A stretch of DNA of 64,000 nt from Rhynchopus euleeides (lineage: Eukaryota; Euglenozoa; Diplonemea; Diplonemida; Diplonemidae): assembly GCA_963210315.1 (NCBI GenBank), contig OY723265.1:1674001-1738000 (forward strand), in the 5' to 3' direction. Position 1 is the stretch's first letter; every line of letters starts with the position of its first letter. This document shows, piece by piece, positions 39,065 to 51,036 of the stretch. Below the pieces are notes generated by a model. It was not told where the DNA came from. It made no database searches and worked only from the letters and a program-made list of their open reading frames with translations. The position numbers and the translations under genes were made by a program.

Positions 39065-40222
39065 AGTTCCTCATCCCAAACTTGGGACCCACCGAAAAAT
39101 GGACCAGATGGTGGTTCCAAATTAGGGACCGACCAACAAAGCGACCAGATGGTGGTCCCAAATTTGGGACCGACCGAAAAATTGGCCAGATGGCGGTCCC
39201 AAATTTGGGACCGACCCGTAAAGCGACCAGATGGTGGTCCCAATTTTGGGACCGACCCATAAAGCGACCAGATGGCGGTCCCAAATTTGGGACCGACCAA
39301 TAAAGCGACCAGATGGTGGTCCCAAATTTGGGACCGACTAACAAAGCGACCAGATAGCGGTCCCAAATTTGGGACCGACCGAGAAAGCGACCAGATGGTG
39401 GTCCCAAATTTGGGACCGACCGAAAAATTGGCCAGATGGCGGTCCCAAGTTTGGGACCGACCCGTAAAGCGACCAGATGGTGGTCCCAATTTTGGGACCG
39501 ACCCATAAAGCGACCAGATGGCGGTCCCAAATTTGGGACCGACCAACAAAGCGACCAGATGGTGGTCCCAAATTTGGGACCGACCAACAAAGCGACCAGA
39601 TGGTGGTCCCAAATTTGGGACCGACCGAAAAATTGACCAGATGGCGGTCCCAAAATTGGGACCGACCGATAAAGCGACCAGATGGTGGTCCCAAATTTGG
39701 GACCGACCGAAAAATTGGCCAGATGGCGGTCCCAAATTTGGGACCGACCAATAAAGCGACCAGATGGTGGTCCCAAAATTGGGACCGACCAACAAAGCGA
39801 CCAGATGGCGGTCCCAAATTTGGGACCGACCGAAAAATTGACCAGATGGCGGTCCCAAATTTGGGACCGACCGAGAAAGCGACCAGATGGTGGTCCCAAA
39901 TTTGGGACCGCCATCTGGTCGCTTTCTCGGTCGGTCCCAAATTTGGGACCGCCATCTGGTCGCTTTATGGGTCGGTCCCAAATTTGGGACCACCATCTGG
40001 TCGCTTTCTCGGTCGGTCCCAAATTTGGGACCGCCATCTGGTCGCTTTATGGGTCGGTCCCAAATTTGGGACCGCCCTCTGGTCAATTTTTCGGTCGGTC
40101 CCAAATTTGGGACCACCATCTGGTCGCTTTATCGGTCGGTCCCAAATTTGAGACCACCATCTGGTCGCTTTATGGGTCGGTCCCAAATTTGGGACCGCCA
40201 TCTGGTCGCTTTATTGGTCGGT
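39065..40222. repeat. 41-bp palindromic satellite in head-to-head arrays
   Basis: About 20 units of 41 bp, each with the 18-bp palindrome GGTCCCAAATTTGGGACC and a linker such as GACC(A/C)A(T/C)AAAGCGACCAGATGG. At 39900/39901 the orientation flips and about 8 inverted units follow. Because 41 is not a multiple of 3 and the unit lacks stops, long frames appear in several phases on both strands. I treat these as artefacts, not genes. Confidence 0.95.
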
Positions 40223-40507
40223 GAACATCCTTCAGGATTTTGAAGGCACGTCTCACACCGGTTGGTGCTGTGTCGCATTCCAGGGGATAGTCCTTCACTT
40301 GGGTACGATTCGGCGCGACTGAGTCATCAAGCTTCATCCACCTGCCTCTCATGGTGGCGTTGGATTTTCGCACGCTGCGCCGCATTTTCACCCGGCCGAA
40401 CTCAAAAACCCAAAGTCTACTGAAGATAGTCTGGCCTCTCCACAACATGTGATGGGAAAATGTTGAGGTCGGGCCATGCCAGCCCTGGCACGAGATCACT
40501 GCTCGTA
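40223..40507. other. Short non-coding flank
   Basis: No gene is seen. It lies between the satellite and the CCTGGGACC MITE. Confidence 0.4.
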
Positions 40508-40802
40508 CCTGGGACCACCCGTGTAAAAGTCCCCCCAGGGGGGACTTAAGCACAGGTGGACCTAAAGACGGGAGTGGGCTGGTCTGGAGGGTCATCAGGT
40601 GGCCGCTAGGCCACCTGGTGCCCTCCAGGTGCTGTCAGAGTCGAAAAGTGGGGTGCCAAAAGTCCATCCGGACCGGAATCACCCCCATACGACGGAAGCG
40701 GAAGAGGTCTTCTTGGTCTCCACCGTGCCACCCCCGTGTTTAAGCCCCCCCCTGGCCGAAAGTCGCCTCCAGGGGGGGGACTTAAACACGGGGGGTCCCA
40801 GG
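40508..40802. mobile_element. MITE, CCTGGGACC family, copy 1
   Basis: 295 bp bounded by TA (40506-40507, 40803-40804). The ends are CCTGGGACC(A)CCCGTGT and its inverse. Inside are further inverted repeats (GTCCCCCC/GGGGGGAC) and the phrase CTTTTGGCACCCCAC (inverse). A related copy in the opposite orientation is at 59629-59992. Confidence 0.85.
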
Positions 40803-40804
40803 TA

Positions 40805-42519
40805 CCCCCGAAAATTCACATTGTGTCTACAGTGTGGGGCCCGAAAATCGAGTTTTCGGTGTTGCTTTTCCACATTTGGGGTTCCCAACTTCAGGACTGT
40901 CGCGCAATTACCTCAAAAGTGGCCGAGAAACCCAGGAATTTCTTTTTTTGAAGCCAATATTTTTTGTCACAGTAGCTTAGCTGAAAAGTTGGGCGAGTCG
41001 TCCACCCTAATCTGATGATTAACACCTTCATGCACTTCACAGGTGCGACACATGGCCCAATTACCGGGGGCAGATGGGAAGCCCGGCCATCTCTTGTGTC
41101 ACAGGGGACTGGCCCTCACCTGTCTTGTGCTCCCGGAGCGGGGGAGGCCGCACAAATCAAAACGTGGGAAAAACAACTGCGAACGGCCCAGGTCGCGAAG
41201 AATATTAGGCCTCAAAGGGACATGAAGTAAGTGTACACGCACCAACTAGGCAATATCACCGTGCAGCCAGAACAAGAAACGGCTCCTTCTCAGTGGCACG
41301 GCACATCGTTCAGAAACTATAATTGGGAAGTGCTCGGTGATTGCCTTCACGCACAGTATCCCACAGTGTATAGTGCTGTCCACACCCACACAGGCAGTTT
41401 GTTGGCAGCGCCTTGGGTGACAAACACCTGCCTTGTTGCGACGACTGTCCACAGACACACAAACCTTCATCAGGCGTATCACGTCCGCTTTGTTCACCCG
41501 ATCTTGGCCCTCCGGGGTTTCCTGGCAGTTCCCGCTCGACCCGGGAGTCGACCGGGCGGGAGCGGGGTTTTTTGCAGATTGGTTTTGGCAGCGGGTGGAG
41601 GACAAGGGGGTGGGAACCAACGCCACGTCCTGTGTGCGGGTCGTGAGTGGGACTATAGTGCGGTTGCGGGTGCGAGCCGAAGTCGCGGAGGTGTAGCGCG
41701 TCGGGTGTGGGGTTGTGGCGTGTGGTCGGAGCGTTGGTGTGCACGTTTTTTGCGCTGGGTGTCAGTGGGTGATTGGCTGTGCGACGTGCAGACCTGCTGG
41801 ATTGGGTGCGGATGCAGGGACTACTAGGAGCGACCTTGAGCGGCCTGTTTTGGTGCGGAGCGACCTCTGTTAGCTGTGAGCGACCTCGGAGCGATCTTGA
41901 GCGACCTGTTTCGGTGCGGAGCCGCACACAGTGAGGACAGACTGAGGGCTCCCCTCCAAGCCCCTGCCCCTGCCCCAACAGCCCTCTTGTCTGTGTTTGT
42001 AACTGCCGGTGCAGAGACACACCCATCCTACAATCCTACAGGTGCAGGATTTCTACAACATGATGTCATCAGATGCAAGAGACTGTGTACCACTGTTGAG
42101 AGAGTGACATCTGCTACCACCCACCTACCACGGTAACCACCCCCTTCAGTGGCTTGCCCGTGCAGGGCTCCCTCCACTCTGGGGGAGGCTTGAGGTTCCT
42201 GAGAGTCAGCAGACCAGGTCCTGCGTGTTCTTCTCGGCGTAGAGTGCACATTGTCAGTATTCTCCGGGTAGGAGACGTGTAGTTGTGCCAGAGAAGCACC
42301 GGCACCACATTTCTACCGGATGAGGTGTCGTTTTTTCCGGTTCAGAATGCGAAAATACAGCTTGTTTTCCCACTTTCTGGCCAGAAATCCCGATTTGGCC
42401 GAGACTTGTGGCCAGGGTGGCTGGGCATTGGCCCAAACGGCCCCAAAATTCACCAATAATATTGTACACGGATTTTGGTTTTTTTTACAAGGGATTTTCA
42501 GCCAAATTTCGAACTTGCC
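40805..42519. other. Intergenic, no gene recognised
   Basis: 41829-41863 and 41889-41923 are two copies of a 35-bp motif containing TTGAGCG(A/G)CCTGTTT. The ~200-residue open stretch at 41231-41827 has no recognisable domain and an unusual Trp/Cys-rich end; I do not call it. Confidence 0.45.
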
Positions 42520-44505
42520 ACCCCCTATACCTGTCACAAACACGATTTTTTTGATTTTCGGCCAAAAACTCCACCAAAATGGGCGTACCTGGCCAGAAAT
42601 CCAGTCGGGGATCACTGAAAAAATCCGAGAAAATAGCGGACACCCTCGAGAAAGTCGATGCATTCGAATAATTTGGGGTTTTTTTTCTGAAAAATGGCTG
42701 AAAATGTGTAACAAAAATGTAACACTTTTCGGCCAAATTGTAACACTTATCAAAAACCCATCTGAGCGCCCAGAATACCACCTAAACACCCCAAAACCGC
42801 AAAAATACCCCTCCAGTGAGGTACCCGGGTGGGAAAAAATGGGTTTTGCACCCTTTTGAGACCCAGCTTTGGGTCCCAGTCGGTAATTCCTGGCCGAACC
42901 CCCATAAAACCCCTATTTCCCCCTCTTTTTCAGCCTTTTCCAGACCCACGGACCCAAAAAATACCACCCAGAGGGCCACAGAAGCCCCCAAAACCCCCCA
43001 GGAGTCACAGATATGTCCTAGAAGGGGTGGGAAAAACCAGGTACGATCACTTTCGTGGTCAAATTTGACCCAGAATCCCGAAATTTCCTGCTGTAACACT
43101 TATGTAACACTTAGCGTTACAGAAGTTGGTGAAAATGTAACACTTTTCGGGGTGGCTCTGGGTGCCCAGAATACCGTCTGAACACCCCAAAAACATGAAA
43201 ACCTCACTCCAGTGAGGTATCCGGGTGGGGAAAAAATGGGTTTTGCACCTCTTTGAGGCCACCTTTGGGGTTCCGGTGGGTGTTGAGTCAGGAACCCCCC
43301 CAAAACACCTCAAAGTACCCTGCTAGAGGCACTCAAAACCACCCCTGCCAACACCGACCCCACGAACCCTCATGGGGGCGGCGGAGTGGAAGTCTTGTGC
43401 TGCCAGGAGGCAACAAGGACACTTCCTTTACAGAAAGTTGCAGTTAGACGCACTATTGGCCCTCGGGGGTGTTCTCCGAGTCTGTGTGCTGGAAAGGCGT
43501 GTGTTCACCTGAGGACACCCTCGGAGCTGTGGGGGTCTTCTCACCGAGTCACTATGATTCTGAGACAACCAACAGAACCAATTCGGAGCCTGCGACAAGT
43601 GTCAAAGGAAGTGTCCTTGTTGCCTCCTGACGACACGAGACTTCCACTCCGCCGCCCCCATGAGGGTTCGTGGGGTAGGTTTTGGCATGGGTGGTTTTGA
43701 GTGTCTCAGCAGGGAACTTAGGGGTATGGGGGGTTCCTGACTCAACACCAACCGGAACCCCAAAGGTGGCCTCAAAGAGGTGCAAAACCCATTTTTTCCC
43801 ACCCGGATACTTCACTGGAGTGAGGTTTTCATGGTTTTGGGGTGTTCAGATGATATTCAGGGCACCCAGAGCCCACCCCAAAAAGTGTTACATTTTCACC
43901 AACTTCTGTAACGCTAAGTGTTACATAAGTGTTACAGCAGGAAATTTCGGGATTCTGGGTCAAATTTGACCACGAAAGTGATCGTACCTGGTTTTTCCCA
44001 CCCCTTCTAGGACATATCTGTGACTCCTGGGGGGTTTTGGGGGCTTCTGTGGCCCTCTGGGTGGTATTTTTTGGGTCCGCGAGTCTGGAATTTTGCTGAA
44101 AAAGTGGGGGAAACCAGGGGGTTACTGGGGGTTCGGCCAGGAAATCCCGGCTGGGACCCAAAGCTGGGTCTCAAAAGGGTGCAAAACCCATTTTTCCCCA
44201 CCCGGGTACCTCACTGGAGGGGTATTTTTGCGGTTTTGGGGTGTTTAGGTGGTATTCTGGGCGCTCAGATGGGTTTTTGATAAGTGTTACAATTTGGCCG
44301 AAAAGTGTCCATTTTTGCCCCCCATTTTCGGCCATTTTTCAGGAAAAAATCCCAAATTATTCGAATGAATCGACTTTCTCGAGGGTGTCCGCTATTTTCT
44401 CGGATTTTTTCAGTGATCCCCGACTGGATTTCTGGCCAGGTACGCCCATTTTGGTGGAGTTTTTGGCCGAAAATCAAAAAAATCGTGTAGCGTGACAGAT
44501 ATTGT
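42520..44505. repeat. Two-kilobase fold-back (imperfect palindrome)
   Basis: The left arm (about 42520-43443) and right arm (about 43590-44505) are inverted copies of each other, with small insertions and substitutions. They are separated by ~145 bp. Matching landmarks include ACACTTTTCGG, GTAACACTTATGTAACACTTAG, CACCCGGGTACC and CATGAGGGTTCGTGGGG on opposite strands. No transposase is seen. It resembles a fold-back transposable element. Transcription through it would give a long double-stranded hairpin. Confidence 0.85.
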
Positions 44506-45644
44506 CCAGCCATGGACCCCCCTACCCCCCCCCCCCCCCATCTCCTCGTTTTGCCCCGTCTTTTGGGGAAAAACAACACGCCCCGCAATGGCATCAATAT
44601 TCCCACCCCCCAACCTCTCGGGGCGGGGGGGCCATCAAGACCCGACATGCCACCTCTTCCCCAGCACCCCCGCTGCCTGTTGCCTGCGTCTATCCTGCGG
44701 AAGCAAAATTCGCAGGCGCGCAAACCACCTGGTGTCGCGTGGGCCCTCGGCGTGTCGGACTGGCAGTGGCCGTCTCACCAGCATATGGTTGTCCTACGCT
44801 GGGCCGGCGTGGGATTCACTCAGGCTTGCCTTGCCTTTCGGAGGCTGGGGCTGGAGAGTTTCTTCCACACCCCCACATGATTATGTCTGCACTTTGGGGC
44901 AGGCCCATGGCACCCCTAAATGGGTGCTTTTCGTTCATCCCCCCCGCCCCCCTACATAAAACGTAGTGGCTTGGGTTTGGGTGACGAATGAGCCGTTGAT
45001 ACGCTGCCAAAACATGCCTGTTGTTGTGTGATGTGGTCTGGGCCACTCACACGACGCCCGTCGTTGTTGCTCTCTCCTTCTGCCTTTTCATGCTTTGTGC
45101 GTGCCGTTGTTGTTGCTGCCTTCCCTTGTTGTGTATGCCCAACAAGAGTGGCAAAAGGCTGTGCGTGGTCAGCTGTTGGCAGGGGTGTGTGGATTGGGAA
45201 GTGCGAAACAGCCCACCACCCGTCCCCCACTATTTTGCCTGTGGAGGTCACCCCAAAATACCGAATTTACCGTTTTTACCGTTTTTACTGCTAGTTTACC
45301 GCTGGGCCTTTGTCACAATACTGGTTTTTAACCGGTAACCGGACATGGGACACGGTGGACAGGCGGACCGGTAAAACCGGTAGGTGGCACCATTTTTTTT
45401 TGCGTCTCCTCAAAACTACCGGGGGGCTTCGCCCCCCACGCCACACCTCCCTCCCGGCCGGGGGCCGGTTCGGTCGGTCGTCGGCTGCGCTCAAAGGGCG
45501 TGCGGTAGCCGACGCCCTTTTGAGCTCGCCTCCTCCCTCCCACACCTCGTCGATCTCTTTCCTGCTGTGGGCGACCGTCAGTGAGTCAGGGCGGAGGGCG
45601 CAGCAGCTGTGGCAACGCGGAGTAATGTGTCCCTTCAGTGCCAC
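44506..45644. other. Intergenic
   Basis: C tracts near 44522-44538. A short inverted repeat around GCTCAAAGGGCG and CGCCCTTTTGAGC lies at about 45489-45525. No gene is recognised. Confidence 0.45.
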
Positions 45645-45693
45645 TGCGAAACCTCCCGTTGGTGGCCGTCGGCCACCAACGGGAGGTTTCGCA
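45645..45693. repeat. Perfect 23-bp hairpin, 3-nt loop
   Basis: 45645-45667 and 45671-45693 are exact inverse copies (TGCGAAACCTCCCGTTGG and onward) with loop GTC. Confidence 0.9.
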
Positions 45694-46782
45694 GGAATAC
45701 TGCTGCAGACGAACGAACAAGGGCGGCGGCTGCACAGACTGACCGGAGTCGACACGTGGACCCCCCGTGGTACTCAGCGTGCCACCGTCGCATGCCGCAT
45801 CGTGGATGGTGGAGCGTTCCAGTGCAGTGTGCTCCTCAACTTTGTGTCACGCTTCCTGCACCTGGGTGTGGACAACGGGTGTGCTCACTTCTCGCAGCAT
45901 CTCGCTGTCGGTGGGTGGCACGTGCTGGAGCTGCGCGACTTCCAGGTTGATCTGGTGCAGACCTGAGGATGGCGTGGCTGGCGCAGGGCGGTACAGTGGG
46001 ACGCCCGGACAGGCACTCCAAAGGCCGTCTGCCCTACCCTCCCCCCGCGCGCCCGGGCGGTGCCTTCGCTTATTGTCGAGCGACCGAGTCTACGGCCTCA
46101 AAAGTAGACCGTGCCTGGCACCAACGACCTGTGTCCGTGCGTTGCTGACCGTGCACTGCTCTCGTTTCGAGTATCATTCAGCAGCACCAAGTCGTACATC
46201 GCCGTACTGGGCTGTGCCGGTCCCCTAACCCCGTCCCCGTGTCGCAGGGGGCAGTGGGTGACCACGGTGGATTCCCTAACACCCCACCCGCGAGGCCGGG
46301 TAGAGGAAGCGTCCCCAAAAATTCTGGAATTTGAAAAATGAGCTCACTTTGCTAAACTGGACCCAACTCCACTCTTTTTTTTGTGCTCTTTTATTTATGA
46401 TGCGTAAAAGTGTAGGAGTGCTTCCGACGATACTGTTCCTTTTCTGTGTGTCAAGCTATCTCGTGTTCACATGTGCTCCACACCCACATCAAAGCAGCAG
46501 GCTCTGGGTGGTGGAAGCGTCAACGCATCATTAAGGAAGAAGGAAGCACGGTTGCTACGCTTTTTGGTCATTTTCCCCGATTTTACCGGTTTGTCCCCGG
46601 ATGTCCCCACGTGTCCACCCGGATCTTAAGGTGACTTCCTGATTGTTGCAAAATGTCACGGCAGTATCGGGAAGACGGAGCCCTGTGTGACCCAAGCAAA
46701 TCATGTGTGACGTGTGACTGAGTGTCTTCACATCACCGCACACCAACAGGATTCATTACACTGATTATTATTAGACTGACAC
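45694..46782. other. Intergenic with possible 3' gene remnant
   Basis: A + strand open stretch ending at 45966 (VACRIVDGGAFQCSVLLNF, then VGGWHVLELRDFQVDLVQT) has coding texture and may be the end of a lost gene. I recognise no domain. A tract ending in ACCAACAG at 46749 precedes the receptor 3 start. Confidence 0.4.
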
Positions 46783-48411
46783 ATGGCTGGGTTGTGGTGC
46801 GCCCTCGCAGCCCTGCTCGTAGCACCCGTTGCCGCCGATGTGGATAGCATCCAGCACAGAGAAGCCTTCCCCAACGAGCTGCTTGACGCACACATCGCGC
46901 TGATCACCGTCCCGCTATGCGTGACAGCACTTGCGATCTGTGCGGCGGCTGTGGTGGCGTGTGCGCGCACCCTGCGTGTGACAGTTGTGCTGGTGTTGGG
47001 TGTGTGGCTTGCGCTCGTCTGCGTTGGGGTGGTGTCGTGGTCTGTCACGTACGTCGCCTCGCGTGACGCCATCCTCGAGCATGCGGAACACAGCCTCTCA
47101 CTCACTGCCACACAAGCCATCAGCAGTGTGACGGCAGAGCTCGGGGCAGGCGTCGACATGATGCAGCTCCTGCAGCTGCTTGCGGTGAGCGAGCAGGTGC
47201 ACCTGGAGGCGGCGTGGCCTGCACCTCACATCTACTTCGACAGGATGATGCGCACGGTGGGGAGGAAGGCGAGCTCGATATCACTTCTGTACTGGGGCAC
47301 GCAGCAGGGCCGCCTCCAAGGGCTGGAGATGGGGGTGGCCAGTGGGGGTGGGGTGGTGACAGACATGCACTACACTGTACCGTTGTACGGCGACACTGTC
47401 CCAGAGTGGGCACTCTGCACGGCAGCTGACTGGGGTGCGAACTGCTCGCAGATTGCAACACCTTCGGCGTGTACGGACCCTTCTTCGCAGGCGGCGGTGC
47501 ATTGTGCCAAGTCGTGTGGCTTCCCGCTTCGCGCCACAAGCAACTGTGTCGGCAGACTTTCTCTGTTCACAACCAACCTCGCAAACAGATCCAACACGTC
47601 GACAGCTGCACGCCACTCCATCTTCGAGGAACCTGCTGCAGACCGTCGGCAGGTCATCGCACTTCCGTTCGACCCACGTCTCAGGCCGTGGTACACACGC
47701 AACGAGGCTCCGATGTGGTCACCACCGTACGTCTTCGGCACGGGAGATATTGGGATCACTGTGAGTGCAGGTGTCATCACCAGTTATTCAGGTGACTTCC
47801 TCGGGTCGGTCGCTGTTGACTTCCGGCTGGATACATTGAACCGCTTCATGTCTGACGTGAAGCCTTCCGACAACGGGGTTGCGTTCCTGATGACATCAGA
47901 CGGGCTGCTGCTGGGCAGCAGCATGACCGACGTGGAGCTGGCACAGGACACAGGTGTGATGAAGTACAAGGAAGTGAATGACATCAACATCATGCGCTAC
48001 AGAAAGACCGAGTCGGAGTCGAAGATAGTGCGTGCTGTCGGTGCGGTGCGCTCGAAGTGGGGGACGGTGGAGGCGGCGGCTGTGGGGAGCTCGATGTACC
48101 AGTACAGCGATGACGTGGTGGTGTCGTACCCGATCAAGCTGCAGGGCCTGACGATACTGCTGGTAATCAGCGTGCCGATGTCGGACATCATGGGGAAGGC
48201 GGACCGTGCGTCGACCCTATCGCTCGTGATGACTGTATCGATCAGCGTGGGGCTGGCGCTGCTTGCGGCTGTGGGGCTGAAGGTGGCGCTGCTGCCGCTC
48301 GAGAAGCTGCAGCAGAACATGTACGACGTGGCCTGCATGCACGTGGAGGGGCACGAAAACGAGGTGTCGAGCCACCTGACGGAGATCCGCAGCTGTGGTG
48401 TAAAGCACTGA
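46783..48411 (+). pseudogene. Cache-HAMP receptor, paralogue 3, truncated
   Basis: 542 residues: signal peptide (MAGLWCALAALLVAPVAADV), two hydrophobic helices, Cache sensor with the ShKT-like cluster and YDPR/FDPRLRPWYT-type motif, a further helix and the first part of HAMP. At ...SHLTEIRS the sequence leaves the family. The paralogues continue MQESFSTMVKN, but here CGVKH and a stop follow, and the whole cyclase-like half is missing. The break coincides with an HDV-ribozyme-like sequence starting at about 48394, so a retroelement insertion probably destroyed the gene. A truncated membrane sensor could still be made. It is closest to paralogue 2 in the N-terminal half. Confidence 0.8.
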
Positions 48412-48479
48412 TACACCACTTGCTGCCTTCACGTGGCGCCCCCTGTGATTACCCTCCTCCGAGGGGAAACTAAAGCAAG
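48395..48479 (+). ncRNA. Degenerate HDV-like ribozyme core
   Basis: P2 CTTGCT (48419-48424) pairs with AGCAAG (48474-48479). P3 is GCC/GGC with loop TTCACGT (48425-48437). P4 is CCCTC/GAGGG (48452-48465). The joining strand holds ACTAA with C48470 at the catalytic position. P1 would pair GTGGTGT (48395-48401) with GCCCCCT (48438-48444) but has two U-C mismatches. GTGGTGTA can instead form a perfect 8-bp hairpin with TACACCAC (48412-48419). Confidence 0.55.
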
Positions 48480-48717
48480 CTCTGGTAACTCTTTTTCCGC
48501 TGTGTGCCCTGTTTCATATATGCGGAGGGGCCCTTTCTGCACGGCTTTGGTTTTATTGATGTTGTGGTGTGCGTGGTTTATTTTCCCTTTTTTTGTTGTT
48601 TTCGCAGCATTTTATGCTGTCGGGTGAGCTTCCGCCCCATGGGAGGCGCTCCTTCCGGCTTGCGCTGCCCACCCATCCCACCCCCGTCCCCTTCCCACAT
48701 TCTTTCTTTTCTTTTAG
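48480..48717. other. T-rich non-coding segment
   Basis: A GTGAGC at 48624 and a T/C-rich tract ending in TTTTAG at 48717 would make a plausible small spliceosomal intron just before the LamG-like fragment. Confidence 0.4.
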
Positions 48718-48884
48718 GGGAGACGTCCTCGCAGTGGCTGTTTGGCCTGACGCGATTCCTCGGGAAGCAGGCGGGCGGTGTGGAGCCGCTGCCCAGTGAC
48801 TTCGACGGGATCAACCGTGTGCAGATCTACGCGCGCAAGAGGGTCCCGGTGTACGTGGACGGGATGCAGCTGCTGTGCAACTGA
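48718..48884 (+). pseudogene. C-terminal fragment of a LamG-like domain
   Basis: About 55 residues (ETSSQWLFGLTRFLG, then DFDGINRVQIYARKR, then VYVDGMQLLCN) end in TGA. The last strand VYVDGMQLLC resembles the domain ends in the astacin genes (VYVDNVHF after copy 1; WVDALHLYC and FIDELQLPC in copy 2). It is preceded by a T/C-rich tract ending in TTTTAG. It is either the last exon of a lost astacin-family gene or a relic. No other part of such a gene lies between it and receptor 3. Confidence 0.5.
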
Positions 48885-50505
48885 GGAGGCTGCACCTCCC
48901 ACACACACAGTCCACTGCAGCACCCCCGCATGCCCGCCTGCCCGCATCTGCCTTGCACCGTTTCCTCCTTCGGGGGGTGGTGCCGGCACTTGCGGGCACA
49001 CCGCGACGGCAGCCTTGTTGCTGCGGTATGACGCGGTGGGTGGCGGGGCGTTGCGTGTGGGGCCGAGAGGAGCGAATAGGAATCCAACCGAGAATCAGAA
49101 GACGTGGCTTGTGTGTGGCCAGCACATGCAACACAGACATAGCCACGCGACCCCCCTTTGGTTTGCACACCCGTTCAGTGTGGGAGGAACGTGCCGCTGT
49201 CAGCCTCACTCACTACTCACCTGTGCTCTGCACGCACCCCCTCACCTGCACACAGGCGAGGGGGTGTGTCAACGTGAAATGAAATCAACCAAATCCAAGT
49301 GAGGGAGACTGGCAGCGATACCTTGTTCCATTTCTGCAACCCAACTCCGCAGGTTTCTTTTGTTTACCATCAAATCTTTTCCACTCTTGGTCGGTGGCGG
49401 AGAGCCACCGCACAACAACCCACCAGCACACCACACTTCGGCCGAATGCGTACCAACAGAGCACCTCTGGAGCCGTCTTTTGTTAGGCGGGTACCGGGCC
49501 CTGTTGGTTTCTGATTTGCTTTTCATCTCCATTTCCCGTCCTAGCGGTGGTTGTGCGTTTCGTCACGCGCCACGCAACGGACACACAAGGGATTCCTTTG
49601 TTTTGTGTTTGCTGATTGTTAACTGCGCCGTTTTCCGTTTTGCCGGCTGCCTTGCGTCCTGTGATTTGTCGCTTGCGCACCGGTGTCTATGAAAATATAG
49701 GCTGAGGGCGGGAGGGGGTTCGCATGTGCGCCTGGGATCCCAGGACTCTCGCCTTTGCCTCTTCTTTTCCTTCCCCTGACCTTTTCCTTTCCCACTCCCC
49801 ACCCTTTCCCCTGACCCTGCCCTTTCCCCCTTGTCTCTTCTCCGGCTGTTCTGCTGGCAGCACCCTCTGCGCTTGTCTGCTTGGATGTGTTGGTTGCGGG
49901 TTGTGGTTCAGCCTAGCTTTCAGGGTAACTCGGGATACATGAACCAGAGGCTAATGTGTGGCGTGTGTGTCTTTGCACGCCCCGCCACATGTCGCTTCAA
50001 GCCGCAGGCACCCAGGGTGTGTGCATGTGCATGTATGCCCTTGTGTCCAGCGCTTTGCCTGCTTCCTTCACTGCGGGGTGTGTCCCTTGTTGTGATGTGC
50101 CTTCTCCACAATGTACCGCAACCACAAGCGAGCGAGCCGACAGCGTTGTTTTGAATGTGCATGGTGCACAAAGCGAGATCTAATGGCGCACGCCCCTTGC
50201 CTGGGGAGTTGCCCTGCCTTCTGCATGCCGTGTTCTTCTCGATCACCGTGCAGCAGGACAGTGGTGGTGATCTTGGTATTATAGACGCGGAGAGGGGTGA
50301 TGTGCCCCAATCCCACACCAGGGTTATCCCCGGTTCAGATGTGTTGCCGTTTTGGCACGGAATCGATATGTGGTGGAAGGTTGCCCGCACTGCCAACCGT
50401 GACATTCCGCGCCCCCGGCCCCCACCACCGCGACTCTCGGTCTCGGGTTCAGCAACTTGACTCCCTACAACACGCTGCCCCCTGCACTGCACTGCACACC
50501 ACCTC
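48885..50505. other. Intergenic
   Basis: No gene is recognised in 1.6 kb of T/C-rich and CA-rich DNA. 50506-50582 is the duplicated astacin leader, with AG at 50519-50520. Confidence 0.5.
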
Positions 50506-51036
50506 ACCACCCTCACCCAGGTTTTCTTGCACCAGCCTTGTGGTGTGTTTTGCCCTTTTGCTCTTTATTCGTTATTCGCACGATGCGGGCTGGCGTGTGT
50601 TGGCTGCATGCGGTCGCGGCCGCAGGGCTGTGTGTCGGGGCGGCTGCACGGCCAGACTGGGACTACGACTTCACGGTGGGGGGCGTGCAGGTGGAGCAGG
50701 CGCGTGACGGAAAGGTCCTCGGGGCGACGTCGCTGACAAGCGCCTCGCAGCTGTTCCCGCCAGGGAAGCCCGTGAACTACGTGGTGGCGTCGTCCATCAG
50801 CAGCAACGACGCGCGCATATTCGCGGCAGTGCAACACTGGGAGCAGAAGACGTGCTTCCGCTTCAACAAATGCATCACCGAGTCGTCGTGCCCGCGGCCG
50901 TACATGCGGTTCTTCGCTGGGAGCGGGTGCAGCTCACCCATCGGGCGGCACAGCTCTGGGGTCAACTCCATCTCTCTGGTGAGCGGGTGCAGCGCCGGGG
51001 CGGCCGTACATGAGATAGGGCACTCGCTTGGTCTCT

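Noticed and set aside
38833..40151. Long open frames (up to 428 residues) on both strands with GP.FGT.IWSL repeats
   Set aside because: They are generated by the 41-bp stop-free satellite, whose period shifts phase each unit and reads in several frames on both strands.
41231..41827. 198-residue + strand frame
   Set aside because: Composition is erratic, with no domain and no acceptor-like tract before its start.
45310..45770. First half of the 218-residue + frame
   Set aside because: It crosses low-complexity DNA and the perfect hairpin; no domain is recognisable before about 45770.
46261..46290. Terminal sequence of the CACGGTGGACTCC family (ACCACGGTGGATTCC)
   Set aside because: Only about 14 bp match and no subterminal motifs or opposite end are present.
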